Positions 35,642 through 43,791 of a stretch of DNA of 64,000 nucleotides are shown piece by piece. Within the stretch, counting starts at the first letter, position 1. Each line of letters starts with the position of its first letter. The stretch comes from Rhodospirillales bacterium (GTDB lineage: Bacteria; Pseudomonadota; Alphaproteobacteria; Rhodospirillales; UBA2165), in the NCBI GenBank assembly GCA_022823235.1, contig JAJDXO010000043.1:1-64000 (forward strand). Direction: 5' to 3'. The notes under the pieces were generated by a model. That model saw only the letters and a program-made list of their open reading frames with translations, was not told the DNA's origin and did no database searches. A program made the translations under genes and the position numbers.

Positions 35642-36108
35642 GGCCGCGCCTTCAAGGGAGCAAGCAATGCCCGCTCGTCGAGACGGCCGGCGGCGCCCGA
35701 GGCTATCCCGACCGCCAACTCGACCTTCTCCGCCGCGGCGGCATCGAATGCGTGCAGGCGGACGCGCGCGATTCGGTGTCCCAGGATCTCCGTTGCCGGG
35801 TCTTCGGGCAGCCGCTCGACGGCATCGCGGCCGGCCAGTTCGACCACCAGGTTCAATGGCGCCCAGGCCTGATGGTCCAGTTTGACGATTCCAATACCGT
35901 GGACTTCCAACAGGCCGGCGAGATTGGCCGGCGCACTCAAGCTCACTCGGCCGGCATTCACGCGGGTCACGACCCGATCGTCGGCGACCAGCCTGGCGCC
36001 GCGGTCGATCAGGCGCAGGGCGAGGTCCGACTTTCCGGCGCCCGACGGTCCGGTTATCAGAACGCCGTAACCGTCGATGGAAACCGCAGTGGCGTGGATA
36101 TGATCCAT
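35638..36108 (-). CDS. hprK: HPr kinase/phosphorylase, short alphaproteobacterial form
   Basis: The 156-residue protein corresponds only to the C-terminal kinase domain of the ~310-residue Firmicutes enzyme. It has the P-loop ITGPSGAGKSDLALRL, the LVADDRV segment and VHGIGIVKLD. It modifies Ser46 of HPr. The short form is normal for alphaproteobacteria and is not a truncation. It lies 15 bp after chvG, a conserved arrangement. Confidence 0.93.
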   Translation of the reverse strand: MDHIHATAVSIDGYGVLITGPSGAGKSDLALRLIDRGARLVADDRVVTRVNAGRVSLSAPANLAGLLEVHGIGIVKLDHQAWAPLNLVVELAGRDAVERLPEDPATEILGHRIARVRLHAFDAAAAEKVELAVGIASGAAGRLDERALLAPLKARP

Positions 36109-36123
36109 GGCGGGACTAAATGC

Positions 36124-37776
36124 TCAGGGGTTGGGCGTGTCAATGGGGCCGAGAGGCAGCTCGACGACGAACCGCGCCCCGGTGCATCCGGTGGAAAGGT
36201 CCTCATGGTTTTCGGCGCGAATCGAGCCGCCGTGCGCCTCGACGATTTGCTTGGAAATGCTGAGCCCCAGACCGGAATGAGTCCCGAACTTCTCGGTTAC
36301 CGGCCGTTCCTGATAAAAGCGCTCGAAGATCTGCTCCTCCGCCCCCTCGGGAATTCCGGGCCCATGGTCCTCGACCAGCACCTGGACATCGTCGTCGCGC
36401 CGCCTGATGCGTAGGGTTATCCGGCCGCCCTCCGGACTGAAGCTCAGGGCATTGCCGATCAGGTTGCGAAACACCTGAACGAGACGATCCTCCAACCCGG
36501 ATACCAAACAGGGCAGATCATCCCCGGCGTCCAGGACGAGACCGATCTTCCGCTCCTCGGCGGTCGCGCCATAGGCATCCTTCAGGGTCGCCACGAGGCC
36601 GGCGATATCGACGGTCGCCATTTCGGCCCGGGACAACTCCGCATCCAGGCGGGATGCGTCGGAGATGTCGGTGATCAACCGATCCAACCTGGACACGTCG
36701 TCCTGGATGATCGCCATCAACTTCCGCTGCTGTTCCGGGTCGGAGACGCGGGCCGCCGTTTCGACCGCGCTCCTGAGCGAAGTAAGCGGGTTCTTTATTT
36801 CGTGGGCCACGTCGGCGGCAAAACCCTCGATGGCATCCATCCGGTTCCACAGCGCTTCGGTCATTTCCCGGAGGGCCCAGCCGAGATCGCCGATCTCGTC
36901 CTGGCGGTGGGAAAGATCGGGCAGGCGGTACTGCCGGGAGAGACCATGCCGGACCCGGTCGGCGGCCAGCGACAGCCGCCGCAACGGCCGTGCGATGGTG
37001 CCGGCCAGGTAGACCGACAACAGGACCGTAATCAACAGGGCGACGCCAAACACCTTCAGTATATCCAGCCTGACCTGAAACACCGCCTCGTCGATTTCCC
37101 GGGAATCCCGAAACAGCAGGAGTGCGCCCAACACCCGCTTGTATCGCTGAACCGGCGCCGCGACGCTGATGATCATTTCGCCATCGGGGCCGATTTGGAC
37201 GCCGCTGCCGTGTTCGCCGGCGAGCGCCAGGCGCGTTTCGGGAAGCCGGGAACCGGTGCCCGCGTCGTCGAGACCGGGTCCCCGCGCGGATGCGCCGCGG
37301 AACCATCTCGCCGCGCGCTCATAGGCGCCCAGCACAAGGCCTCCCAACCCTCCCCCGTCACTCGGCGGCGGTAACTCATCGATCCGCACGGTGCCGCCGG
37401 GTCCGACAAGAAACCGGCTGTCGCCGATCACCCGTCCCTGGGTATCGATCAGTTGCGCCCGTGTCCGGGACGTGGCGGCGAGACGGCGGATGATTTGTCT
37501 CGCCACATCCTCGACCAGAGCCTGGTTTTCCGAGTCATCGTCGCTCACCGCCGCCTCGCCGAGCGCGGCGGCAATCAGATCGGCCTGGGTCGTCAACGCG
37601 GCGATTTCGGTTCGGATCAGTCCTTCGCGATATTGGCCCACGTACAGCAATCCGCTCACCAGCACGGCAAGCGCAAAGACATTGACCGCGAGGATTCGCC
37701 GGGTGATGGGCGAAAACCGGCCCTTGGGCCGCGCGCGGCCCCGCCGACGATTGTTTTGGTGCGCCCCCCGATCCAC
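36124..37776 (-). CDS. chvG: Sensor histidine kinase ChvG/ExoS type
   Basis: The 550-residue kinase has two membrane segments (about 29-48 and 240-262) flanking a periplasmic sensor of ~190 residues, a HAMP region, the H-box with H325 in FAADVAHEIKNPLTSLRSA, and an HATPase domain ending GLGLSISKQIVEAHGG. ChvG with ChvI senses envelope stress or acidity in Agrobacterium and Sinorhizobium. The neighbouring chvI and hprK support the call. It begins 27 bp after chvI. Confidence 0.92.
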   Translation of the reverse strand: MDRGAHQNNRRRGRARPKGRFSPITRRILAVNVFALAVLVSGLLYVGQYREGLIRTEIAALTTQADLIAAALGEAAVSDDDSENQALVEDVARQIIRRLAATSRTRAQLIDTQGRVIGDSRFLVGPGGTVRIDELPPPSDGGGLGGLVLGAYERAARWFRGASARGPGLDDAGTGSRLPETRLALAGEHGSGVQIGPDGEMIISVAAPVQRYKRVLGALLLFRDSREIDEAVFQVRLDILKVFGVALLITVLLSVYLAGTIARPLRRLSLAADRVRHGLSRQYRLPDLSHRQDEIGDLGWALREMTEALWNRMDAIEGFAADVAHEIKNPLTSLRSAVETAARVSDPEQQRKLMAIIQDDVSRLDRLITDISDASRLDAELSRAEMATVDIAGLVATLKDAYGATAEERKIGLVLDAGDDLPCLVSGLEDRLVQVFRNLIGNALSFSPEGGRITLRIRRRDDDVQVLVEDHGPGIPEGAEEQIFERFYQERPVTEKFGTHSGLGLSISKQIVEAHGGSIRAENHEDLSTGCTGARFVVELPLGPIDTPNP

Positions 37777-37803
37777 TCGTCCGATCCAGTTGGTGGTGTT
37801 GGC

Positions 37804-38520
37804 CTACTCCTTTGCGGCCCGGCCGTCGTTGTAACGATACCCCACACCATACAGCGTTTCGATGGCCGAGAAGTCCTCATCGATCTTCCGGAACTTCTTC
37901 CGCAGCCGTTTGACATGGCTGTCGATCGTCCGGTCGTCGACGTAAATATGATCGCCATATGCCGCGTCGATCAGCTGCTCCCGGTTCTTGACGTGTCCCG
38001 GCCGGGCGGCCAGCGATTGAAGCAACAGAAACTCGGTGACCGTAAGGTCGACCGGTGTTCCGCGCCAGGTGCACCGGTGACGCATGCCGTCGAGGATAAG
38101 ATCCCCGCGCGTGATGGTTTCGTCCTGGGGTCTGGACGAGTTCCCGTCATCCGGCCCTTCTTGCCGGCGCAGCAGCGCGCGGATGCGTTCAATAAGGAGG
38201 CGTTGGGAGAACGGCTTCTTGATATAGTCGTCGGCCCCCATGCGGAGACCCAGCACCTCGTCGATCTCATCTTCCTTGGAGGTGAGGAAAATGACCGGCA
38301 CGCTGGAGCGTTCGCGAAGCTTGGACAGCAGCTCCATGCCGTCCAGCCGCGGCATTTTGATGTCGAGCACCACCAGATCGGGCGGCGCCGTTCTCAGCCC
38401 GTGAAGCGCCTGCACCGAATCGGAGTAGGATTTGACCTCGAACCCCTCGGTCTCGAGCGCCATCGCCACTGAGGTCAAAATGTTGCGGTCGTCGTCGACC
38501 AGAACAATCGATTGAGTCAT
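37804..38520 (-). CDS. chvI: Response regulator ChvI type (OmpR family)
   Basis: The 238-residue regulator has a receiver domain with acidic pocket D9-D11 and phospho-acceptor D53 in [13 protein letters not shown], then K in FLTSKEDE. It ends in a winged-helix DNA-binding domain with [14 protein letters not shown] and YGVGYRY. It is first in the minus-strand run and probably controls exopolysaccharide or envelope genes as in relatives. Confidence 0.93.
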   Translation of the reverse strand: MTQSIVLVDDDRNILTSVAMALETEGFEVKSYSDSVQALHGLRTAPPDLVVLDIKMPRLDGMELLSKLRERSSVPVIFLTSKEDEIDEVLGLRMGADDYIKKPFSQRLLIERIRALLRRQEGPDDGNSSRPQDETITRGDLILDGMRHRCTWRGTPVDLTVTEFLLLQSLAARPGHVKNREQLIDAAYGDHIYVDDRTIDSHVKRLRKKFRKIDEDFSAIETLYGVGYRYNDGRAAKE

Positions 38521-38705
38521 GCCGGCCCTCTTACCCGCCCGTTACCCTTGATCGGACGCACGCGGGTCCGGGACGCGGCCGGGCCCACCGTGCAACGGCG
38601 TCCAATTGACGGCGGAATTGTGGCAAAAATATAGTCCAATTATGGCACGGCGGGAGGTTTATCATCATTTCTTCCGTGATTTCAGAGGGATAAGGCACGG
38701 CAATT

Positions 38706-39446
38706 ATGGCAATTCGGACCAAAGCGGGCCCCGGACTCCTCCGGGAGATCCGGGGCATGATGCGGCGCTGCCGCAAGGCCGTCCTCGGCACCAACGCGCG
38801 GGAGCCCGAAGGCTGGCCGATGACGTCGCTGGTCGGCATTGCGCCGGCCGGCGACGGCGCGCCGGTTCTCCTGCTGTCCGAACTGTCGGCCCACACCCGG
38901 AATCTCCGGGCCGATAAGCGGGCCTCGATTTTTCTCGACGGAACCGCCGGCGCCCGCAATCCCCTAACCGGCGCCCGGGTTACCTTGTTCGGCCGGCTAC
39001 GGAAGGAAGATGATCCGCGCAAGGCCGCGCGCTATCTGCGGTACAATCCGGATGCGTCGTCGTATGCGGATTTCGCCGACTTCGGCTTCTTTCAGCTGGA
39101 CATCGAGCGCGCCCATTTCGTCGGCGGGTTCGCACGCGCCTATTGGGTCGATGGACGGAAGCTGACGGCAAACGAAAAAGCGGCGCGCGACATCGCCACG
39201 GCCGAGGCCGGTATTCTCGAACACATGAACGCCGATCACCCGGAAGCGCTCCGGCTTTACGGCACGGTGCTCCTGGGCCGGCGGGGAAAGCACTGGTCGA
39301 TGATCGGGATCGACCCGGACGGGCTGGACCTCAGGTGCGGACACACCATCCACCGCCTTGATTTCGACGCTCCCGCGGATAGCGCCGAGACATGCCGGGC
39401 GGTCCTTGTGGCGCTTGCAAAAGAGGCGCGGAAAAAATCCGGCTGA
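38706..39446 (+). CDS. HugZ-family heme-associated/PPOX-fold protein with DUF2470
   Basis: The 246-residue protein has an N-terminal split-barrel flavin-binding-like domain (KAVLGTNAREPEGWPMTSLV, ASIFLDGTAG) and a C-terminal DUF2470 domain (EAGILEHMNADHPEALRLYG). HugZ-type members degrade heme, but many homologues are uncharacterised. It sits between divergent chvI and the PEP carboxykinase gene. Confidence 0.85.
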   Translation: MAIRTKAGPGLLREIRGMMRRCRKAVLGTNAREPEGWPMTSLVGIAPAGDGAPVLLLSELSAHTRNLRADKRASIFLDGTAGARNPLTGARVTLFGRLRKEDDPRKAARYLRYNPDASSYADFADFGFFQLDIERAHFVGGFARAYWVDGRKLTANEKAARDIATAEAGILEHMNADHPEALRLYGTVLLGRRGKHWSMIGIDPDGLDLRCGHTIHRLDFDAPADSAETCRAVLVALAKEARKKSG

Positions 39447-39603
39447 GGGCGGCGGCATCGGCCATGAACCGGTTGCTTGTGTCCAGGCGCGGGGTTACAG
39501 TTTTTTGCGAACGACCGGCATTGGATCAACAGGCAACCCACCTTCAGGACGCTATCGACCGCCCAAAGGCGGCTGCCCCGAAAGGGCATGACGGGAGAAA
39601 AAT

Positions 39604-41430
39604 ATGACCGCTACCGGCACCGACCGGACCACCAACGCAAAACTCATGGCTTGGGTCGAGGAGATGGCCGGGCTTTGCCGGCCCGACCGGGTTCAGTGGT
39701 GTGACGGCTCCGAGGAGGAGTACCGGCAGCTCATCGGTCAGATGCTGGCCGCCGGTACGCTGATGAAACTCAACGAAGAGAAGCGGCCCAATTCCTATCT
39801 GGCGCGGTCCGACCCGGACGATGTCGCGCGGGTCGAGCACCGGACGTTCGTCTGCTCCAGGAAGCAGAAAGATGCGGGCCCGACCAACAATTGGGTCGAT
39901 CCGGCGGAGATGAAGGAGACCATGAATGGTCTCTTCGACGGCGCCATGCGCGGCCGGACCATGTATGTCATCCCCTTCTCCATGGGTCCCATCGGCTCCC
40001 ACATCTCGCATATCGGGGTGCAGCTCACCGATTCGCCCTACGTCGCGGCGAGCATGAAGGTCATGACCCGGATGGGTCAGAAGGCGCTGGACGTTCTCGG
40101 CGACGGCGAGTTCGTGCCGTGCATGCATACCGTCGGCGCCCCCCTCGACGACGGGCGGGAAGACGTGCCCTGGCCGTGCAACGAGACCAAATACATCGTC
40201 CAGTTTCCCGAAGAGCGGGCCATCTGGTCCTACGGATCCGGCTATGGCGGCAATGCCCTCCTCGGAAAGAAGTGCTTCTCGCTCCGCATCGCCTCGGTCA
40301 TGGCGCGGGACGAAGGCTGGCTCGCCGAACACATGCTGATTTTGGGCCTCGAGAGTCCCGACGGCGAAAAGACCTATGTCGCCGCCGCCTTTCCGAGCGC
40401 CTGCGGCAAGACGAATCTGGCAATGATTATTCCGCCGGAAGGTTTCGACGGCTGGAAGGTTTCGACCGTCGGCGACGATATCGCGTGGATCAAGCCCGGC
40501 GAAGACGGCCGCCTCTACGCCATCAATCCGGAAGCCGGATATTTCGGCGTCGTCCCCGGCACGTCTTCGAAGACCAATCGGAATGCCGTCCAGATGATGG
40601 AGCGGGACACCATTTTCACCAATGTCGCGCTGACCGATGACGGCGATGTGTGGTGGGAGGGTCATGACGATCCGCCGCCGGATCATCTGATCGACTGGCG
40701 GGGCAATGACTGGACGCCATCGTCCGGGGACAAGGCGGCTCACCCCAATGCCCGCTTCACGTGCCCGACCACCCAATGTCCGACCTATTCGGACGATTGG
40801 GAGAACCCCGACGGCGTGCCGATCAGCGCTTTCATTTTCGGCGGACGCCTCAGCCACACCTTCCCGCTGGTCTATCAGTCGACCGACTGGCGGCACGGCG
40901 TGTATATGGCGGCGACCATGGGGTCGGAAGCGACCGCCGCCGCCGTCGGTCAGGCGGCGATCCGCCGGGACCCGATGGCGATGCTGCCGTTCTGCGGCTA
41001 CAACATGGCCGACTACTGGCGGCACTGGCTGGATTTCGGCGGCAAACTGACCAATCCGCCGCCCATCTTCCGGGTCAACTGGTTCCGCAAGGATGAGAAC
41101 GGCGGCTTTGTCTGGCCGGGCTTCGGCGAAAACATGCGGGTCATGCAGTGGATCGTCGGACGGGTGAACGGCACGGCGGACGCGGTGGAGAGCCCGTTCG
41201 GCTTCATGCCGCGGCACCAGGATCTGAACTGGACGGGCCTGGATTTCGGCGCCGATACTTTCGCCAGCATCATGGATATCGATACCGCGGCGGGCCGCGC
41301 CGAGGCGGAAGCGCAGAAAGAGCTCTTCGACAGCTTCGACGGCGCCCTCCCGGACGAGATGGAGACTCAGCGCCGGGCCTTGATACAGCGGCTCGACGCG
41401 GCGCCCGGGGTCTGGCGGGTCGCGGGCTGA
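39604..41430 (+). CDS. pckG: Phosphoenolpyruvate carboxykinase (GTP)
   Basis: The 608-residue enzyme converts oxaloacetate to PEP in gluconeogenesis. It is the GTP-dependent class: [12 protein letters not shown] holds the P-loop and reactive Cys, with [16 protein letters not shown] metal and substrate residues, [12 protein letters not shown] and [15 protein letters not shown]. Length fits the GTP class (~600) and not the ATP class (~530). The locus next to chvI/chvG is where rhizobia keep the ATP-type pckA. Confidence 0.95.
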   Translation: MTATGTDRTTNAKLMAWVEEMAGLCRPDRVQWCDGSEEEYRQLIGQMLAAGTLMKLNEEKRPNSYLARSDPDDVARVEHRTFVCSRKQKDAGPTNNWVDPAEMKETMNGLFDGAMRGRTMYVIPFSMGPIGSHISHIGVQLTDSPYVAASMKVMTRMGQKALDVLGDGEFVPCMHTVGAPLDDGREDVPWPCNETKYIVQFPEERAIWSYGSGYGGNALLGKKCFSLRIASVMARDEGWLAEHMLILGLESPDGEKTYVAAAFPSACGKTNLAMIIPPEGFDGWKVSTVGDDIAWIKPGEDGRLYAINPEAGYFGVVPGTSSKTNRNAVQMMERDTIFTNVALTDDGDVWWEGHDDPPPDHLIDWRGNDWTPSSGDKAAHPNARFTCPTTQCPTYSDDWENPDGVPISAFIFGGRLSHTFPLVYQSTDWRHGVYMAATMGSEATAAAVGQAAIRRDPMAMLPFCGYNMADYWRHWLDFGGKLTNPPPIFRVNWFRKDENGGFVWPGFGENMRVMQWIVGRVNGTADAVESPFGFMPRHQDLNWTGLDFGADTFASIMDIDTAAGRAEAEAQKELFDSFDGALPDEMETQRRALIQRLDAAPGVWRVAG

Positions 41431-41447
41431 TTTGGGGAGGCCGGATC

Positions 41448-41858
41448 ATGGCAAATGTCAGTATGAAAACGTCGCTGCCGGTGGATGCCAAACAGGTTTG
41501 GGAGGCAATCGGTAATTTCAATGCCTTGCCCTCCTGGCATCCCGCCATGGAATCCAGCGAACTGGAGGACGGCGGCACCGTCCGGCGGCTGACGGTGATG
41601 GGCGGCGGTGAAATCGTCGAGAAACTGGTCGCCCGCGACGACGAGGAGCTGACCTACACCTATTCGATCGTTTCCTCGCCGCTGCCGGTGATCAATTACT
41701 CGGCGACCCTGAAGGTCACGCCGAATGAAAGCGGCGGCGCCGACGTGGAATGGTCCGGTGAGTTCGAACCGGCCCAGAGCGGTGCCGATGCGACGAAGGC
41801 GGTTCAGGACGTCTATCAGGCGGGGATCGACAATCTGAAAAAGATGTTCGGGGGCTAG
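41448..41858 (+). CDS. SRPBCC (polyketide cyclase/START-like) family protein
   Basis: The 136-residue protein has the SRPBCC pattern: an N-terminal strand then AKQVWEAIGNFNALPSWHPA, the VRRLTVMGGGEIVEKL strands, and a long C-terminal helix (ATKAVQDVYQAGIDNLKKMF). It likely binds a hydrophobic ligand; none is identifiable. The ATG at 41448 has GGGGAGG upstream and follows pckG by 17 bp. Confidence 0.82.
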   Translation: MANVSMKTSLPVDAKQVWEAIGNFNALPSWHPAMESSELEDGGTVRRLTVMGGGEIVEKLVARDDEELTYTYSIVSSPLPVINYSATLKVTPNESGGADVEWSGEFEPAQSGADATKAVQDVYQAGIDNLKKMFGG

Positions 41859-41879
41859 GGACCTTGTGCCGCGGCTGCG

Positions 41880-42530
41880 TCAGGCCGCCGCGGTTTCCGC
41901 ATCCCGGCGCTTGCGTTTTCCGTCCCGCCGCAGCTTGACCACATAGCGGTAGGCCAGGAGAACGAAAATAATGCTGCCGTAGATGACGGGCCTGGAAAAG
42001 TCCGCGCGGATCATCATGTAGAAATGCACGACGCCCAAAACGGCGATGGGATAGATCAGCCAGTGAAGACGGGTCCACGCCCTGCCGCCCATGCGCTTGA
42101 TCATGCCCTTGGTGGAGGTCGCGGCCAGCGCCGCCATGGCGGTGAACGCGATGATGCCGACGGTGATGAACGGGCGTTTCACCACGTCCTTCACGAACTC
42201 GGCGAATTCGAGCTGCAGGTTGAGCCCCACATAGCTGGAGACGTGCAGCACGCCGTAGAAGAAGGCGAACAGTCCGAGCATGCGCCGGTAGGCGATCAGT
42301 TCCCGCTTTTTCAGGATGTCGGCCAGGGGCCGCACGGTAAGGGTGATGATGATGAAGATCAGCGTCCAGTCGCCCAGTTCCCGGTCGAACTTCTGGACCG
42401 GATCGTCGGTCAGCAGCTTCGTGCCGAGCGCCGTGTCCGAGTAGAGCGCATACAGCAGGTAGGCGAACGGCAGCAGGCTGGCGATGAACACCAGCGGCTT
42501 GAATATGCGCCGCGACGTCTTGGTATTCAT
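41880..42530 (-). CDS. msrQ: Heme-binding membrane subunit MsrQ
   Basis: The 216-residue protein has about six membrane segments and histidines in YGVLHVSSY and TRLHWLIYPIAVLGVVHFY, which fit b-heme ligation in the YedZ/MsrQ family. It passes quinone-pool electrons to MsrP for repair of oxidised methionines in periplasmic proteins. It lies 10 bp after msrP. Confidence 0.94.
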   Translation of the reverse strand: MNTKTSRRIFKPLVFIASLLPFAYLLYALYSDTALGTKLLTDDPVQKFDRELGDWTLIFIIITLTVRPLADILKKRELIAYRRMLGLFAFFYGVLHVSSYVGLNLQLEFAEFVKDVVKRPFITVGIIAFTAMAALAATSTKGMIKRMGGRAWTRLHWLIYPIAVLGVVHFYMMIRADFSRPVIYGSIIFVLLAYRYVVKLRRDGKRKRRDAETAAA

Positions 42531-42540
42531 GAGGCGGCGC

Positions 42541-43506
42541 CTAGTGGTTCCTGATCAGGTCCATCCCGGTGTAGAGACTTGCGACGTCGTCATAACCGTT
42601 GAACATCTTGGTCTCGATCTTGGGGGCAATCAGCGCCTTGAAGCCGCCCTCGCCGGTAATCCGCCGCTCGCGCGCCTGGCTCCAGCGGGGATGATCCCGG
42701 TTTGGATTGACGTTGGAATAGAAGCCGTATTCTCCCGGCGCCTGGATGTTCCAGGTGGTCGGCGGCTGTTTCTCGACGAAGTTGATCCTGACGACGGATT
42801 TGATGCTCTTGTAGCCGTATTTCCACGGCACCACGAGGCGGATGGGCGCGCCGTTCTGATTGGGCATGTCGTCGCCGTAGATGCCCACCGCCAAGATGGC
42901 CAGCGGGTGCATCGCCTCGTCCATGCGCAGTCCCTCCACGTAGGGCCAATCCAGGATCGGGAGTTTCTGCTTCGGCATCTGCTCCGTATCGACCAGCGTC
43001 TCGAAGGCGACATATTTCGCTTTCGAGGTGGGCTCGAACCGCTTGATCAGGTCCCCCAAGGGGAAGCCGACCCACGGGATCACCATGGACCACGCCTCGA
43101 CGCAGCGCAGCCGGTAGATGCGCTCCTCCAACTGGTGAGGCTTCAGGATGTCGTCCAGATCGAAGACGCCGGTCTTGGCCGCATGGCCGGAGATTTCCAC
43201 CGACCAGGGCCGGGGCTTCAGCGTATGGGCGTTTTTCTTGGGATCGGTCTTGCCGGTGCCGAACTCGTAGAAATTGTTGTGCGAGGTAATCCCGTCCAGG
43301 GTCGTCGGCTTTTCCAGCGTCTGGAATTTCGGGTCCTTCTTCAGGTTCGTGAACACCGCCCGGGCGTCATTGGGAAATGCGGGCAGAAGCGCGGTTCCCC
43401 CGGCCGCCGCGGCGGCCGCCATGAACGAACGCCGGTTGAGGAACAGTTCCTTCGGCGTCACTTCCGATTCATGGGCGTCGGATGCTTTCCTGAATTTGAT
43501 CAGCAT
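42541..43506 (-). CDS. msrP: Periplasmic methionine sulfoxide reductase MsrP (molybdopterin)
   Basis: The 321-residue precursor has a twin-arginine signal (R25-R26 in [10 protein letters not shown]) for folded export. The catalytic core carries the Mo-ligating Cys in [15 protein letters not shown] and the [17 protein letters not shown] segment. It reduces free and protein-bound methionine sulfoxide, using MsrQ as electron donor. Confidence 0.95.
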   Translation of the reverse strand: MLIKFRKASDAHESEVTPKELFLNRRSFMAAAAAAGGTALLPAFPNDARAVFTNLKKDPKFQTLEKPTTLDGITSHNNFYEFGTGKTDPKKNAHTLKPRPWSVEISGHAAKTGVFDLDDILKPHQLEERIYRLRCVEAWSMVIPWVGFPLGDLIKRFEPTSKAKYVAFETLVDTEQMPKQKLPILDWPYVEGLRMDEAMHPLAILAVGIYGDDMPNQNGAPIRLVVPWKYGYKSIKSVVRINFVEKQPPTTWNIQAPGEYGFYSNVNPNRDHPRWSQARERRITGEGGFKALIAPKIETKMFNGYDDVASLYTGMDLIRNH

Positions 43507-43791
43507 GTCCCGGTCTCCTGCTGGGCGGATGTGGATTACGCCCCATAAATAGTCCTGGGTTTGAATTATTCCAGGTCAAACCCGGCAATTCGACAAAATT
43601 TGCCGTGAGTTACGAAAATGTAATCCGCCGGAAAGGCGGCGGCATAAAATGATTTCGTCATGGCCGGGCCCGGACCCGGCCATCCACGTGGATCACCGGG
43701 TCAAGCCCGGTGATGACGACGTGCGGATGAGGGGAGGGGGAGAGGGAACGCACCGAAACCCCCTCTCCCTTCGAAGGAGGAGGGCGCATTT
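43507..43791. repeat. Intergenic palindromic repeats between msrP and polA
   Basis: No gene here. From 43657 two adjacent palindromes of the GTCAT...CCGG family occur: GTCATGGCCGGGCCCGGACC with its complement, then a CACCGGGTCAAGCCCGGTG hairpin ending in ATGACGAC. At about 43760-43784 a CCCTCTCCCTTCGAAGGAGG hairpin lies just after polA and may terminate it. Confidence 0.75.

Noticed and set aside
35638..36108. HprK as a truncated gene
   Set aside because: Alphaproteobacterial HprK normally lacks the N-terminal domain, so 156 residues is full length for this lineage.
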